Source: Candidatus Woesearchaeota archaeon (GTDB taxonomy: Archaea > Nanoarchaeota > Nanoarchaeia > Woesearchaeales > JAGVZT01). From it: a DNA stretch of 64,000 nt. Each line of letters begins with the position of its first letter. Positions within the stretch are counted from its first letter, which is position 1. The position numbers and the translations under genes were made by a program. The stretch lies in contig JAFCGF010000007.1 of assembly GCA_017608295.1 (NCBI GenBank), positions 1 through 64,000 on the forward strand. The letters are read 5' to 3'. The notes under the pieces were generated by a model, which worked only from the letters and a program-made list of their open reading frames with translations, was not told the DNA's origin and searched no databases. Of the stretch, positions 54,490 through 62,739 are shown one piece after another.

Positions 54490-57006
54490 ATGAGCAAGAA
54501 TCCTGGAAAGAAAAAGGAGGAACGGAAAGAGGCAGGCGGCGTGAGCTTTGAGCTGCCAAAGCGCTACGAGGCCCATGAGGCGGAGAAGCGCTGGCAACAG
54601 TACTGGGACACGGAAGGCATCCACAAGTTCGACGAGAAGGACACCACACGTGAAGTCTTTAGCATCGACACCCCCCCTCCCACAGTCTCGGGCAAGATGC
54701 ACCTCGGCCACGCATTCTCATACTCGCACCAGGACTTTGTCATCCGCTACCAGAGGATGCTCGGCAAGAATATCTACTATCCCTGGGGATTCGATGACAA
54801 CGGCCTCCCCACAGAGCGCTACATAGAGAAACGGTGCAGGGTGCGAGCTGCCGACATGCCGCGGGCAGAATTCAGGAAACTCTGCCTCGAGGAGAGCAAG
54901 GAAGCAGAGCAGGAACTGAAAGACAGGTGGCAGTCTATAGGCATAAGCCCTGACTGGCAGAATAACTATCGTACAGTCGATGACTGGAGCATCAAGACGA
55001 GCCAGAGAAGCTTCATCGACCTCTACAAGATAGGGCGCGAGTACCGGAAAGAGGCTCCGACCATCTGGTGCCCTGAATGCCGCACCGCCATCGCACAGGT
55101 TGAGCTCGAAGACAGAGAGCTCGACAGCATGTTCAACGACATCGTCTTCACACTGAGTGAGAACAACCAGCAGATTCTCATCGCGACAACAAGGCCTGAG
55201 CTCCTGCCTGCATGCGTCGCGATTTTTGTCCATCCTGACGACAAGCGCTACACCTGGATGATAGGCAAGAAGGCAAAGGTTCCGCTCTTTGGTTTTGAGG
55301 TGGAAATCCTTGCTGACGAGCGCGCAGACCCGGAGAAAGGTACAGGAATAGTGATGTGCTGCACCTTCGGCGACCAGACCGACATGGAATGGTGGAAGGC
55401 CCATAATCTTCCATTGAGGATTGCAATTGCGCCTGATGGAAAGATGAACAGCACAGCAGGAAAATACGAGCGCATGTCCATCAAGGATGCGCGGAAAGCG
55501 ATTATCGCTGACCTTGAAAAGGAAGATCTTTTACGCGGTCAGCGGCCAATCAAGCACGAGGTCAACGTGCATGAGCGCTGCGGCACAGAAATCGAATTCC
55601 TCGTGACAAAGCAATGGTTCATCCGCTATCTCGACCTTAAAGACCAATTAATAGAGGCGGGCCGCAAAATCAAGTGGCACCCCGACCACATGAGGCACCG
55701 CTACGAGAACTGGATAACGGGGCTGCAGTGGGACTGGTGCATATCGAGACAGAGATATTCAGGAGTCCCGTTCCCTGTGTGGTACTGCAAGGAGTGCGAC
55801 GAGCCAATTATCGCTGACGAGGACATGCTTCCTGTTGACCCGCTTACTGACAAACCTGAGAAGCCCTGCCCAAAGTGCGGGTGCGAGGAGTCTGTTCCTG
55901 AAAAGGACATTCTCGACACCTGGGCAACGTCATCTCTTACTCCTCAGATAGCATTGCGCTGGAAGGAGGACGAGGCATTCTTCAAGAGGATGTACCCTAT
56001 GTCTTTAAGGCCGCAGGCGCATGACATCATCACCTTCTGGCTCTTCAACACAGTCGTGAAGGGAACCCTGCATTGTGAAGAAGTGCCGTGGAAGAACGCT
56101 ATGATTTCCGGCTGGGCACTTGACCCTAAGGGAAAGAAAATGTCCAAGAGCAAGGGAAACATCATTGAGCCGCTTGAAATGATTCAGAAATACTCCGGAG
56201 ACTGCCTCAGGTACTGGGCTGCAAGCTCAAAGCTTGGGCAGGACCTGCCATTCCAGGAGAAGGAGTTTGTCGCTGGCAAGAAGTTCATCAATAAGCTGTG
56301 GAACGCGAGCAGATTCGTGATTGGACACCTAGGTAACTATCACTACCGCGAGATTGAGCTCGCCCCGGTGGACAGGTGGCTGCTCTCGAAGCTTCAGAAA
56401 CTTATCCAGAGCAACACTGCTGTATTCGACGAATTCCAATATTCGCGTGTGAAGGCAGATACCGAGAACTTCTTCTGGCACGTGTTCTGCGACCACTATC
56501 TCGAGCTCGTGAAGGACAAGCTGTACAATGCCGAGAACTATTCCAAGGAAGAGCGCGAGTCCGCGCTCTATGCGCTTTACACAGGGCTCCTGTCAAGCCT
56601 TAAGATGCTCGCCCCAATATTGCCCCACATCACAGAGGAAATCTACCAGCTGTACTTCGCCAAGATAGAAGGAAAGAAAAGCATCCATATATCGCAGTGG
56701 CCCATTGCCTCTGAGAACTATATTGATGAGGATGCAGAGCTTTCTGGGGATTTGCTTGTCGATGTGGTGAGCGCTGTCCGGAAGTTCAAATCGGAGAGAA
56801 ACCTGTCTCTCAGGACAGAACTCGACAGTATTGCCATCCTCTGCTCGAAAGAAGACCGCCTGAAGCTCGAGACTGTCCAGAAGGACCTGCTCGCTGTCAC
56901 AAAGGCAGCGAAGCTCGACTTCCTTCCAAAGAAGAAGGGAGAGATGATTCCTGTGAGGGAAGGCATAAGCATCGCGATTCCAGAGCCAAAGAAAGTCGAG
57001 CAGTAG
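54490..57006 (+). CDS. valS: Valine--tRNA ligase, archaeal type
   Basis: This class I synthetase charges tRNA-Val. The HIGH motif is HLGH (71-74) in PPTVSGKMHLGHAFSYSH, and the KMSKS loop lies near 550-554 (KKMSKSKGNIIEP). The editing (CP1) domain between them includes GTGIVMCCTFGDQTD. Zinc-type cysteines appear in CPECRTA, YCKECDEP and CPKCGCEE. The late WISG/DWCISRQRYSGVPFPVW block is the ValRS form rather than IleRS. The 838-residue length fits archaeal ValRS, which lacks the long coiled-coil tail of bacteria. The N-terminus has a lysine-rich extension of about 15 residues. Confidence 0.93.
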   Translation: MSKNPGKKKEERKEAGGVSFELPKRYEAHEAEKRWQQYWDTEGIHKFDEKDTTREVFSIDTPPPTVSGKMHLGHAFSYSHQDFVIRYQRMLGKNIYYPWGFDDNGLPTERYIEKRCRVRAADMPRAEFRKLCLEESKEAEQELKDRWQSIGISPDWQNNYRTVDDWSIKTSQRSFIDLYKIGREYRKEAPTIWCPECRTAIAQVELEDRELDSMFNDIVFTLSENNQQILIATTRPELLPACVAIFVHPDDKRYTWMIGKKAKVPLFGFEVEILADERADPEKGTGIVMCCTFGDQTDMEWWKAHNLPLRIAIAPDGKMNSTAGKYERMSIKDARKAIIADLEKEDLLRGQRPIKHEVNVHERCGTEIEFLVTKQWFIRYLDLKDQLIEAGRKIKWHPDHMRHRYENWITGLQWDWCISRQRYSGVPFPVWYCKECDEPIIADEDMLPVDPLTDKPEKPCPKCGCEESVPEKDILDTWATSSLTPQIALRWKEDEAFFKRMYPMSLRPQAHDIITFWLFNTVVKGTLHCEEVPWKNAMISGWALDPKGKKMSKSKGNIIEPLEMIQKYSGDCLRYWAASSKLGQDLPFQEKEFVAGKKFINKLWNASRFVIGHLGNYHYREIELAPVDRWLLSKLQKLIQSNTAVFDEFQYSRVKADTENFFWHVFCDHYLELVKDKLYNAENYSKEERESALYALYTGLLSSLKMLAPILPHITEEIYQLYFAKIEGKKSIHISQWPIASENYIDEDAELSGDLLVDVVSAVRKFKSERNLSLRTELDSIAILCSKEDRLKLETVQKDLLAVTKAAKLDFLPKKKGEMIPVREGISIAIPEPKKVEQ

Positions 57007-57099
57007 CGGATTTGAGGAAACTGCCTCAGGGAACCGTAACATTTATCGTGAGTGATTATTCTCTTTACCATTGGCTTGGAGGTACCGGCCAGTGATACT

Positions 57100-57651
57100 A
57101 TGGCGAGTCTCAGAGTGGTGAACATTGTTGTCACAACAGATTTAGAGCATGAGCTGCCCCTAGAGAGGATTACGGCCTTATTGCCTAATGTGGAGTATAA
57201 TCCCGAAACGTTTCCAGGGCTGATTATGAAGATAAAAGAGCCCAAGACCTCAGCCCTGCTGTTTACATCTGGAAAGGTTGTGTGCACAGGTGCAAAGACT
57301 ATCGCGGATGCAAAAGCGGCTATCAATATGATTATAGGACATCTCGGAAAGATTAGCATAAGGATAAGCATAATACCGACACTTAAGGTGCAGAACATGG
57401 TCGGTTCGGGGAAGCTTGGTTTTGATCTCAATCTGAATGAGATTATGATGAGACTCAATAATGTCGAATACGAGCCAGAGCAGTTCCCAGGGCTGGTATA
57501 CAAGATGAGGGAGCCATTTCATGCGAGTTTCCTATTGTTCACCAACGGAAAGATTGTCTGCACCGGGACGAAAAGCGAAGAGGAGATGGAAACATGCCTC
57601 GCGCAGCTGCTCAAGGAACTGGAACGGGCTGGCCAGAAGGCAGCCGCATGA
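57100..57651 (+). CDS. tbp: TATA-box-binding protein (TBP)
   Basis: The 183-residue initiation factor binds the TATA box and recruits TFB. It is built of two direct repeats of about 90 residues. Repeat one has NVEYNPETFPGLIMKIKEP...ALLFTSGKVVCTGAKT and repeat two has NVEYEPEQFPGLVYKMREP...LLFTNGKIVCTGTKS, the conserved saddle strands. The ATG at 57100 matches the family start; the ORF could extend 16 residues upstream, unconserved. Its promoter has a weak TATA-like ATTTATCG near 57041. Confidence 0.95.
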   Translation: MASLRVVNIVVTTDLEHELPLERITALLPNVEYNPETFPGLIMKIKEPKTSALLFTSGKVVCTGAKTIADAKAAINMIIGHLGKISIRISIIPTLKVQNMVGSGKLGFDLNLNEIMMRLNNVEYEPEQFPGLVYKMREPFHASFLLFTNGKIVCTGTKSEEEMETCLAQLLKELERAGQKAAA

Positions 57652-57713
57652 TGAAGGAACGGAAAACCTCCGGAAATTGGACGACAATCCTTTTGAATAT
57701 GGTACTCATAAGA

Positions 57714-57722
57714 TATTTAATC
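57714..57722 (+). promoter_or_regulatory. TATA box of the aspartic-protease pair
   Basis: TATTTAATC precedes the first gene of the pair (ATG at 57756) by about 38 bases, leaving room for GGTGA before the start. Confidence 0.4.
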
Positions 57723-57755
57723 ATGAACATCTTCATCACAGGCGGTGACAGTGGG

Positions 57756-57974
57756 ATGAATCTCCAAGAGGTCAAGAAGAAGTACAAGGACGAGTGGGTG
57801 CTCGTCGAGGTGCTAGAAGAAGACAAAAGCGGAAATCCCATAGATGTCAGACTGCTGAAGCATAGCAAGAATAGGGATGAAACCTATGCGGCGATGAAGA
57901 AGTTCGCCGAGAGGTACACTTACCATTTTTATACTGGTGACATTCCGGACAAGGGCTATGCGGTGGCGTTCTGA
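57756..57974 (+). CDS. Small partner protein of the aspartic protease
   Basis: The 72-residue product starts MNLQEVKKKYKDEWVLVEV and ends TYHFYTGDIPDKGYAVAF. This resembles a short protein (with the KYxDEWVLIE and YTGxIPxxxAV ends) often found directly before retropepsin-like proteases in bacteria and archaea. The gene overlaps the protease gene by one base (TGATG), so the two are coupled. It may be a chaperone, inhibitor or substrate of the protease, but no activity is established to my knowledge. Longer upstream starts run into the end of tbp. Confidence 0.6.
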   Translation: MNLQEVKKKYKDEWVLVEVLEEDKSGNPIDVRLLKHSKNRDETYAAMKKFAERYTYHFYTGDIPDKGYAVAF

Positions 57975-58360
57975 TGATGAGACTAGACATCCCAAAAGAC
58001 GCGAGCGTCATTGTGGCTGATGTCCTTCTAGAGCATAAGGGAAGCAAGAAAAAAGTGAGGATGGCGCTCGATACAGGGGCTACCTACCTCATTGTGCCAT
58101 GGGGCATTGCGGCATCTCTAGGATTACAGCCTGAGATTTCTAAGGAAAGAGTGGAAATTATCACTGCTTCAGGCACAGAACGGGTGCCTCTGGTGAATCT
58201 TCCTAGTGTAAGTGTAGGCGATGCGGCAGTAAAAGGCGTGAAAGCAGTGGTTCATGATCTGCCATCTAAGAGCTATGTTGATGGCCTTCTCGGGCTGAGC
58301 TTCCTCCGGAATTTCGATGTCCGGCTCAATTTCAGGCAGGGATATATTGAACTAAGCTGA
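57974..58360 (+). CDS. Retropepsin-like (clan AA) aspartic protease
   Basis: The 128-residue protein has the single aspartic-protease motif ALDTGATYLIVP (catalytic aspartate in DTGA near residue 33) and the closing GLLGLSFLRNFDVRLNF segment with the hydrophobic-hydrophobic-glycine turn of retropepsins. One-domain members of this clan work as dimers. No signal peptide or membrane helix is present, so it is cytoplasmic. ATG at 57974 or 57977 are equally possible. It forms a two-gene module with the small protein before it. Confidence 0.8.
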   Translation: MMRLDIPKDASVIVADVLLEHKGSKKKVRMALDTGATYLIVPWGIAASLGLQPEISKERVEIITASGTERVPLVNLPSVSVGDAAVKGVKAVVHDLPSKSYVDGLLGLSFLRNFDVRLNFRQGYIELS

Positions 58361-58380
58361 GAAACAGGCTCTCTGCGAGA

Positions 58381-58393
58381 AATATTTAATAAG
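58381..58393 (+). promoter_or_regulatory. TATA box of the PIG-L/GT4 operon
   Basis: AATATTTAATAAG lies about 29 bases before the ATG at 58416. The downstream genes are overlapping or nearly adjacent, so the box probably serves three genes. Confidence 0.45.
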
Positions 58394-58415
58394 AAATAGC
58401 ATTAGCGATACCTAC

Positions 58416-59093
58416 ATGGCTGAATCGATACTGGTATTCTGCGCGCATCCTGATGACGAGGTCTTCGGGATAGGGGGGACAGTGGCGAAATACGCCTCAG
58501 AAGGCAAGAAAGTACGCGCAGTCGTGTTCACGATAGGGGAAGAGAGCCATCCCTGGCAGAAAGAGGAGATAACGCAGGACATCCGCGTGAGGGAGTCGAA
58601 GAAGGCCGCCGGTATAGTCGGATACAAGCACTGCATCTACCTCGGCATTGCTGAAGGAAATTTCATGAAGAATGTCGAGGAGTCCAACGCCATCAACAAG
58701 ATACAGAAGCTCATCGAGAAGTACAAGCCAAGCAAGATATTCACCCACTCGCTCAACGACCATCACCCAGTGCACAAGCAGGTGCACCGCATTGTGCGCG
58801 CAGTGGTCTCGAACATGAAGAAGCCTGTTGACCTCTATGCCTTTGACATCTGGACAGTCGTGCCGCTCAAGGAGAGGAACCACCCCCGCCTCATTGTCGA
58901 TATCAGCGACACCTTCAACCTGAAGGTGCGCGCACTCAAGGTCTTCAAGAGCCAGCAGATAAGCCTGCTGTCGCTGCTCTGGAGCGTGCATCTCAGGGCA
59001 TTTATCAGCGGGATGCAGAACTCCTGCAAATACGCAGAGGTATTCTATAAGGTGCCGCTCAGGAAAGAAGAGCCAAAGGAGGAGAAAAAATGA
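58416..59093 (+). CDS. PIG-L family N-acetylglucosaminyl deacetylase
   Basis: The 225-residue enzyme has the zinc motif AHPDDEVFGIGG near residue 10-21 and the second metal histidine in HSLNDHHPVHKQVH near 111-125. The family removes acetyl groups from N-acetylglucosamine on lipid or small-molecule carriers. The tail (EEPKEEKK) is short and charged. It overlaps the following glycosyltransferase by four bases. This pairing suggests that the transferase builds a GlcNAc conjugate and this enzyme deacetylates it, as in bacillithiol (BshA/BshB) or glycolipid pathways. No BshC is in the window. Confidence 0.85.
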   Translation: MAESILVFCAHPDDEVFGIGGTVAKYASEGKKVRAVVFTIGEESHPWQKEEITQDIRVRESKKAAGIVGYKHCIYLGIAEGNFMKNVEESNAINKIQKLIEKYKPSKIFTHSLNDHHPVHKQVHRIVRAVVSNMKKPVDLYAFDIWTVVPLKERNHPRLIVDISDTFNLKVRALKVFKSQQISLLSLLWSVHLRAFISGMQNSCKYAEVFYKVPLRKEEPKEEKK

Positions 59094-60265
59094 GCGAGAA
59101 GCCGAAGCTGCTCATCGCCACTGACTTCTTCCTCCCGAGATGGGACGGCGTCGCGCGATTCCTCACCCAGGTCATTCCCGGGCTTTCTGACGATTTTGAT
59201 ATCACTGTCATCGCGCCAAAGTTCCCTGGAGGGGAGCCTGAGTTCGACGGCCTCGATAAAGTGCGGCTTATACGCCTCCCCACCATGAAGCTCAGGGTCT
59301 CAGACTATAATATGAGCAAGCTCAGCCTGAAAAACCTCAAGATTGTGAAGCAGGAGGTAGGCAAGGCAGATATCGTGTTTGTCCAGACCTCAGGGCCTGT
59401 CATCGGGAGCGCCGCGATTATCGCTGGCCGCCTCAAGGGCATCCCGGTAGTGACGTACCTGCATTCAATTGAGGGTGAGATGCTCACAAAGTACCTCGGG
59501 CTGAAAAGCATCTTCGCCATCCTTTTCAACGCCTTTGTCAAGCTCTTTGTGAAATGGCTCTACAACCGCACGAGCCTTATCATGGTGCCGAGCCGTGAGA
59601 TAGGGGAGCTCATGACGTGGAACGGCGTGCGCAGCCGCAAGGCAGTGGTGCACCTTGGAGTGGACATCCAGAAATTCAAGCCGCCGAAAAGCAGGGCAGC
59701 GGCGAAGAAGAAGATTAACATAGAGCCGGATACGCTCACCATCGGCTTTTTGCCGCGGATAACAGGGGAAAAGGACCCACTCACGCTATTGCGGGCGTTC
59801 TCGCGGCTGAGAAGGAAATATCCCAAACTCAAGCTCATGATGATAGGGGACGGAGAGCCGGGCATGATCCAGAAGTTCGCCAACCAGTCCGGCGTGTGGC
59901 TTCTCGGGACACAGAACAATGTTGTCCCGTATCTGCAGGCCATGGACATCAATGTCCTGCCCAGCCTCACAGAGACCACGTCATTATCCACATTCGAGGC
60001 CATGGCATGCGGGTGCGCAGTGGTGTCCACCCCAGTGGGCTTTATCAAGGAATACATCCAGCACGGAAGGAACGGCTACCTCTTCCCCCAGAAGGACGTG
60101 TACAGGCTGACGAAGCTGCTTCAGGAATTATTGGACGACGAGAAGCTACGCCTCACCCTTGGTGATGAAGCCAGAAGGACAGTGAGCAAGCAGTTCAGCT
60201 GGAACCTCACCCTTGAGAAGATACGCTACTTATTGATACAGGAACTGGAAAAGAGAGGGAAATAA
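59090..60265 (+). CDS. GT4-family (GT-B) glycosyltransferase
   Basis: The 391-residue enzyme begins LLIATDFFLPRWDGVARFLTQVIPGL with the glycine-rich acceptor-side turn of GT-B enzymes (cited by position, about residues 6-31). The nucleotide-sugar side has GFLPRITGEKDPLTLLRAFSRL, then LLGTQNNVVPYLQAMDINVLPSLTETTSLSTFEAMACGCAVVSTPVG, where the E-x7-E motif binds the donor (~residues 285-310). No membrane segment is evident, but a hydrophobic FNAFVKLFVKWLY may touch the membrane. It is coupled to the PIG-L gene and followed by a coiled-coil protein two bases on. Confidence 0.88.
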   Translation: MSEKPKLLIATDFFLPRWDGVARFLTQVIPGLSDDFDITVIAPKFPGGEPEFDGLDKVRLIRLPTMKLRVSDYNMSKLSLKNLKIVKQEVGKADIVFVQTSGPVIGSAAIIAGRLKGIPVVTYLHSIEGEMLTKYLGLKSIFAILFNAFVKLFVKWLYNRTSLIMVPSREIGELMTWNGVRSRKAVVHLGVDIQKFKPPKSRAAAKKKINIEPDTLTIGFLPRITGEKDPLTLLRAFSRLRRKYPKLKLMMIGDGEPGMIQKFANQSGVWLLGTQNNVVPYLQAMDINVLPSLTETTSLSTFEAMACGCAVVSTPVGFIKEYIQHGRNGYLFPQKDVYRLTKLLQELLDDEKLRLTLGDEARRTVSKQFSWNLTLEKIRYLLIQELEKRGK

Positions 60266-60267
60266 CC

Positions 60268-60645
60268 ATGAGTGACGGAAAGATAAAGCTTGAAGACCTC
60301 AATGAGCGGCTCATCAAGATAGATGACAAACTTGGGAGCGTACTCAAGAAGATGGACGCCATCAAGAAAGAGGAAGAGATCATTGAGGCGGAAGAAAAAT
60401 ATATCGAAGAGCAGGAAGAGATAATCAAGGAAAAGGAGGAGCAGATTATGCTCACAAATGAGGCCTTGCTAAAGAGACTAGGGGAAAATATGCCCCAAAA
60501 GTTCGTGAACATCGGCGAGTGGAAGCAATTTGTGTGGGACGCGTGCAGGCACCGCAACTCCAAGATGCAGAACAAAACAATCGATTACTGGTGCGGCAAG
60601 GTGGACAACTACTGCAGGTTCGAATTGTGCCCCCTGAATCGGTAG
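60268..60645 (+). CDS. Coiled-coil protein with four C-terminal cysteines
   Basis: The 125-residue protein has a long charged coiled coil (about residues 5-70, with EEEIIEAEEKYIEEQEEIIKEKEEQ-type heptads), then a short domain with WDACRHRNSK...YWCGKVDNYCRFELC. The four cysteines and a histidine in ~35 residues suggest a metal site or disulfides. No family is recognised. It ends the rightward PIG-L/GT4 operon, with a two-base gap from the transferase. It could tether the enzymes, but that is speculation. Confidence 0.6.
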   Translation: MSDGKIKLEDLNERLIKIDDKLGSVLKKMDAIKKEEEIIEAEEKYIEEQEEIIKEKEEQIMLTNEALLKRLGENMPQKFVNIGEWKQFVWDACRHRNSKMQNKTIDYWCGKVDNYCRFELCPLNR

Positions 60646-60676
60646 AATTTTAAGGTTTGGCTTCTCCTATGCAGGC

Positions 60677-62188
60677 ATGGATGCTATTATCATTACTGGA
60701 GAAGACCTGACGCTGGAAGACGTTGTAAAGGTAGCCAGAGATGGGGTTTCTATTGAGCTGTCTCCCGATGCGAAGGAAAAGATAACCGCATCACGGGTAA
60801 TAGTGGATGGGCTCATAGCTGAAGGCGCTGTCGTGTATGGAGTGACAACAGGATTCGGGTCACTGGCTGAGAAGAAAATCCCAAAGGCTGAGCTCGACGA
60901 GCTTCAGGAGAACCTCCTTAAGAGCCATGCTGCCGGTGTCGGAGATGCATTTCCCGAGGATGTTGTACGGGCGATGATGCTCCACCGCATCAACACTTTT
61001 GCCAAGGGACTTTCTGGAGTGCACTTATCGACAGTGGAAGCGCTTCTCGGGATGCTAAATTCCGGGGTCTATCCTATTGTGCCTTCAAAGGGTTCTGTCG
61101 GCGCTTCAGGCGATTTGGCGCCTTTGGCGCACCTCATGCTCGTGCTGATTGGCAGAGGTGAAGCATTTGTTGATGGGAAGCATGTCTCCGGTGGGGACGC
61201 GCTGAAGAAAGCAGGGCTTAAGCCGGTTGTGCTTGATGCTAAGGAAGGGCTTGCATTGATTAATGGAACCTCTGCGATGACTGCTGTTCTTGCTCTTACG
61301 GTACATGATGCGATGACGCTTGCCAAGGCGAGCGAGATTGCCGCTGCTGCAACGTCAGAGGCCTTGCTTGCTAATTCGAACGCATTCGACCTGAGAGTGC
61401 ACTCAGCCAGGCCGCATATCGGCCAGATGAAGTGCGCTGACGCGATGAGGCGGCTCCTGCAGGGAAGTACTTTGGTTGATTCTAATCCTGGAAAGGTGCA
61501 GGACTGCTATTCGATACGGTGCATTCCCCAGGTGCTGGGAGCGAGTCTCGATACACTGGATTATGTGAGGTCGATTGTGGAGATTGAACTCAACAGCGTG
61601 ACTGACAATCCCCTCATATTTGAGGAGGGTGCGCTGTCAGGTGGAAATTTTCACGGACAGCCACTGGCGCTTGCAGCTGACTTCCTGGCAATTGCGTTAT
61701 GTGAGATTGGAAGCATTGCTGAACGTCGGATTGCCCGCCTTGTAGATAAGAAGCACAACGAGGGGCTGCCTGCGTTCCTTATCGAGAACAGCGGCCTGAA
61801 CTCAGGCTTTATGATAGCACAGGTCACTGCAGCCGCTCTCGTGTCTGAGAATAAAGTGCTGGCGCATCCCGCGAGCGTGGACTCTATTCCCACTTCAGCT
61901 GACCAGGAGGACCATGTGTCTATGGGCACGTTTGCCTGCCGAAAGGCGCGGAGCATCCTTGAGAACGTGGAATACGTGGTCTCGATTGAGCTGCTTGCCG
62001 CGCTTCAGGGATTAGGGTTCCGCAAGAATCAGCCTGGAAAGGCAGTTGCGATTGTGAGAGAGCTTGTGAGGGAGCACGTCAAGAGTGTGAAGGCTGACCG
62101 TGAGCTTGCCGGGGATATCGAGACAGTGCGGGAACTGCTTCCATCGATTGTCGAAGCTGTCGAGAAGCAGATTGGAAGCCTCTCTTAA
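60677..62188 (+). CDS. hutH: Histidine ammonia-lyase (aromatic amino acid lyase family)
   Basis: The enzyme removes ammonia from histidine, yielding urocanate. Its 4-methylidene-imidazolone cofactor forms from A143-S144-G145 in GSVGASGDLAPLAHL. The selectivity loop LLKSHAAGVG has the serine-histidine typical of histidine lyases rather than tyrosine or phenylalanine lyases. Other conserved blocks are NGTSAMTAV, SLRCIPQ-like YSIRCIPQVLGAS, and NPLIFEEGALSGGNFHGQPLA. At 503 residues it is full length. No urocanase or other hut genes are nearby. The ATG at 60677 is about 25 bases after a TATA-like AATTTTAAGG. Lateral transfer from bacteria is likely. Confidence 0.9.
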   Translation: MDAIIITGEDLTLEDVVKVARDGVSIELSPDAKEKITASRVIVDGLIAEGAVVYGVTTGFGSLAEKKIPKAELDELQENLLKSHAAGVGDAFPEDVVRAMMLHRINTFAKGLSGVHLSTVEALLGMLNSGVYPIVPSKGSVGASGDLAPLAHLMLVLIGRGEAFVDGKHVSGGDALKKAGLKPVVLDAKEGLALINGTSAMTAVLALTVHDAMTLAKASEIAAAATSEALLANSNAFDLRVHSARPHIGQMKCADAMRRLLQGSTLVDSNPGKVQDCYSIRCIPQVLGASLDTLDYVRSIVEIELNSVTDNPLIFEEGALSGGNFHGQPLALAADFLAIALCEIGSIAERRIARLVDKKHNEGLPAFLIENSGLNSGFMIAQVTAAALVSENKVLAHPASVDSIPTSADQEDHVSMGTFACRKARSILENVEYVVSIELLAALQGLGFRKNQPGKAVAIVRELVREHVKSVKADRELAGDIETVRELLPSIVEAVEKQIGSLS

Positions 62189-62228
62189 GTGAGAGTCATA
62201 ACTAAACCTACTCTTAAGTAGTGGCAAC

Positions 62229-62383
62229 AGAAAAATTTATATAGAACTACACCAATTAGAATATTTAAGATGCCTAGAAAAACACTAGACGAGGACAAAG
62301 CACAGATGAGTGCTGGTTGCATTCACCCTCGGTAGTCAAGGCTCTATTCTTCCTCTTTGTGTTACAAATTACTTAGATATATT
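62229..62383 (+). promoter_or_regulatory. TATA elements before a tiny ORF and the tRNA
   Basis: AAATTTATATAG (62231-62242) precedes a 21-codon ORF starting ATG at 62271, which lacks any recognised sequence, and TTAGATATATTTC (62371-62383) lies about 25 bases before the tRNA-His, fitting as its promoter. The 62189-62402 stretch holds nothing else that I can support, apart from an imperfect CTCTTAAGT repeat near 62182 and 62211. Confidence 0.4.
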
Positions 62384-62402
62384 TCTCTTCACATTTCGTT
62401 AT

Positions 62403-62474
62403 GGCGATAGTGGTGTAATGGTAGCATGGAAGCCTGTGGAGCTTCAAGACCGGGTTCAATTCCCGGCTATCGCC
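62403..62474 (+). tRNA. trnH: tRNA-His (GUG) with an encoded extra 5' G
   Basis: The 7-bp acceptor stem GCGATAG/CTATCGC spans 62404-62410 and 62467-62473. The D arm is TGGTGTAATGGTAGCA, the anticodon stem GAAGC/GCTTC closes a 7-base loop CTGTGGA with anticodon GTG, and the T arm is CCGGG-TTCAATT-CCCGG. A G at 62403 faces the C at 62474, as the G-1:C73 pair needed by histidyl-tRNA synthetase. No CCA is encoded and no intron is present. Confidence 0.93.
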
Positions 62475-62507
62475 TTCGAACAAAGTGAGACGGGGAGAGA
62501 CGGACCA

Positions 62508-62543
62508 GTCGAACAGCAAGTTCGACGCTGCCCAGCTATCGCC
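62508..62543. repeat. Hairpin and partial copy of the tRNA-His 3' end
   Basis: GTCGAAC and GTTCGAC form a perfect 7-bp hairpin (62508-62526). CCCAGCTATCGCC at 62531-62543 repeats the tRNA 3' end CCCGGCTATCGCC (62462-62474) with one mismatch. This could be a second attachment-like site left by integration, or a broken tRNA copy. Confidence 0.45.
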
Positions 62544-62739
62544 CTGAGTGCAACGTTCAAATTTCATAGCCATAGCTCCGGCCGTCACAGCTGAAGCAAT
62601 AATCTAATGCTATGAGCGTAGGATTTCTCTGGTCTTGTTTTTTTGTGTATGAAGTAAGAAAACTAAGCCGTGCGGGCTCTAAACGCGGAGGTAAATGAAA
62701 TGGAAAACAAAGAACAACGAAATAAGGACAACGTAAAAG

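Noticed and set aside
62310..62594. 94-codon ORF spanning the tRNA-His
   Set aside because: It runs straight through the tRNA gene, which is far better supported.
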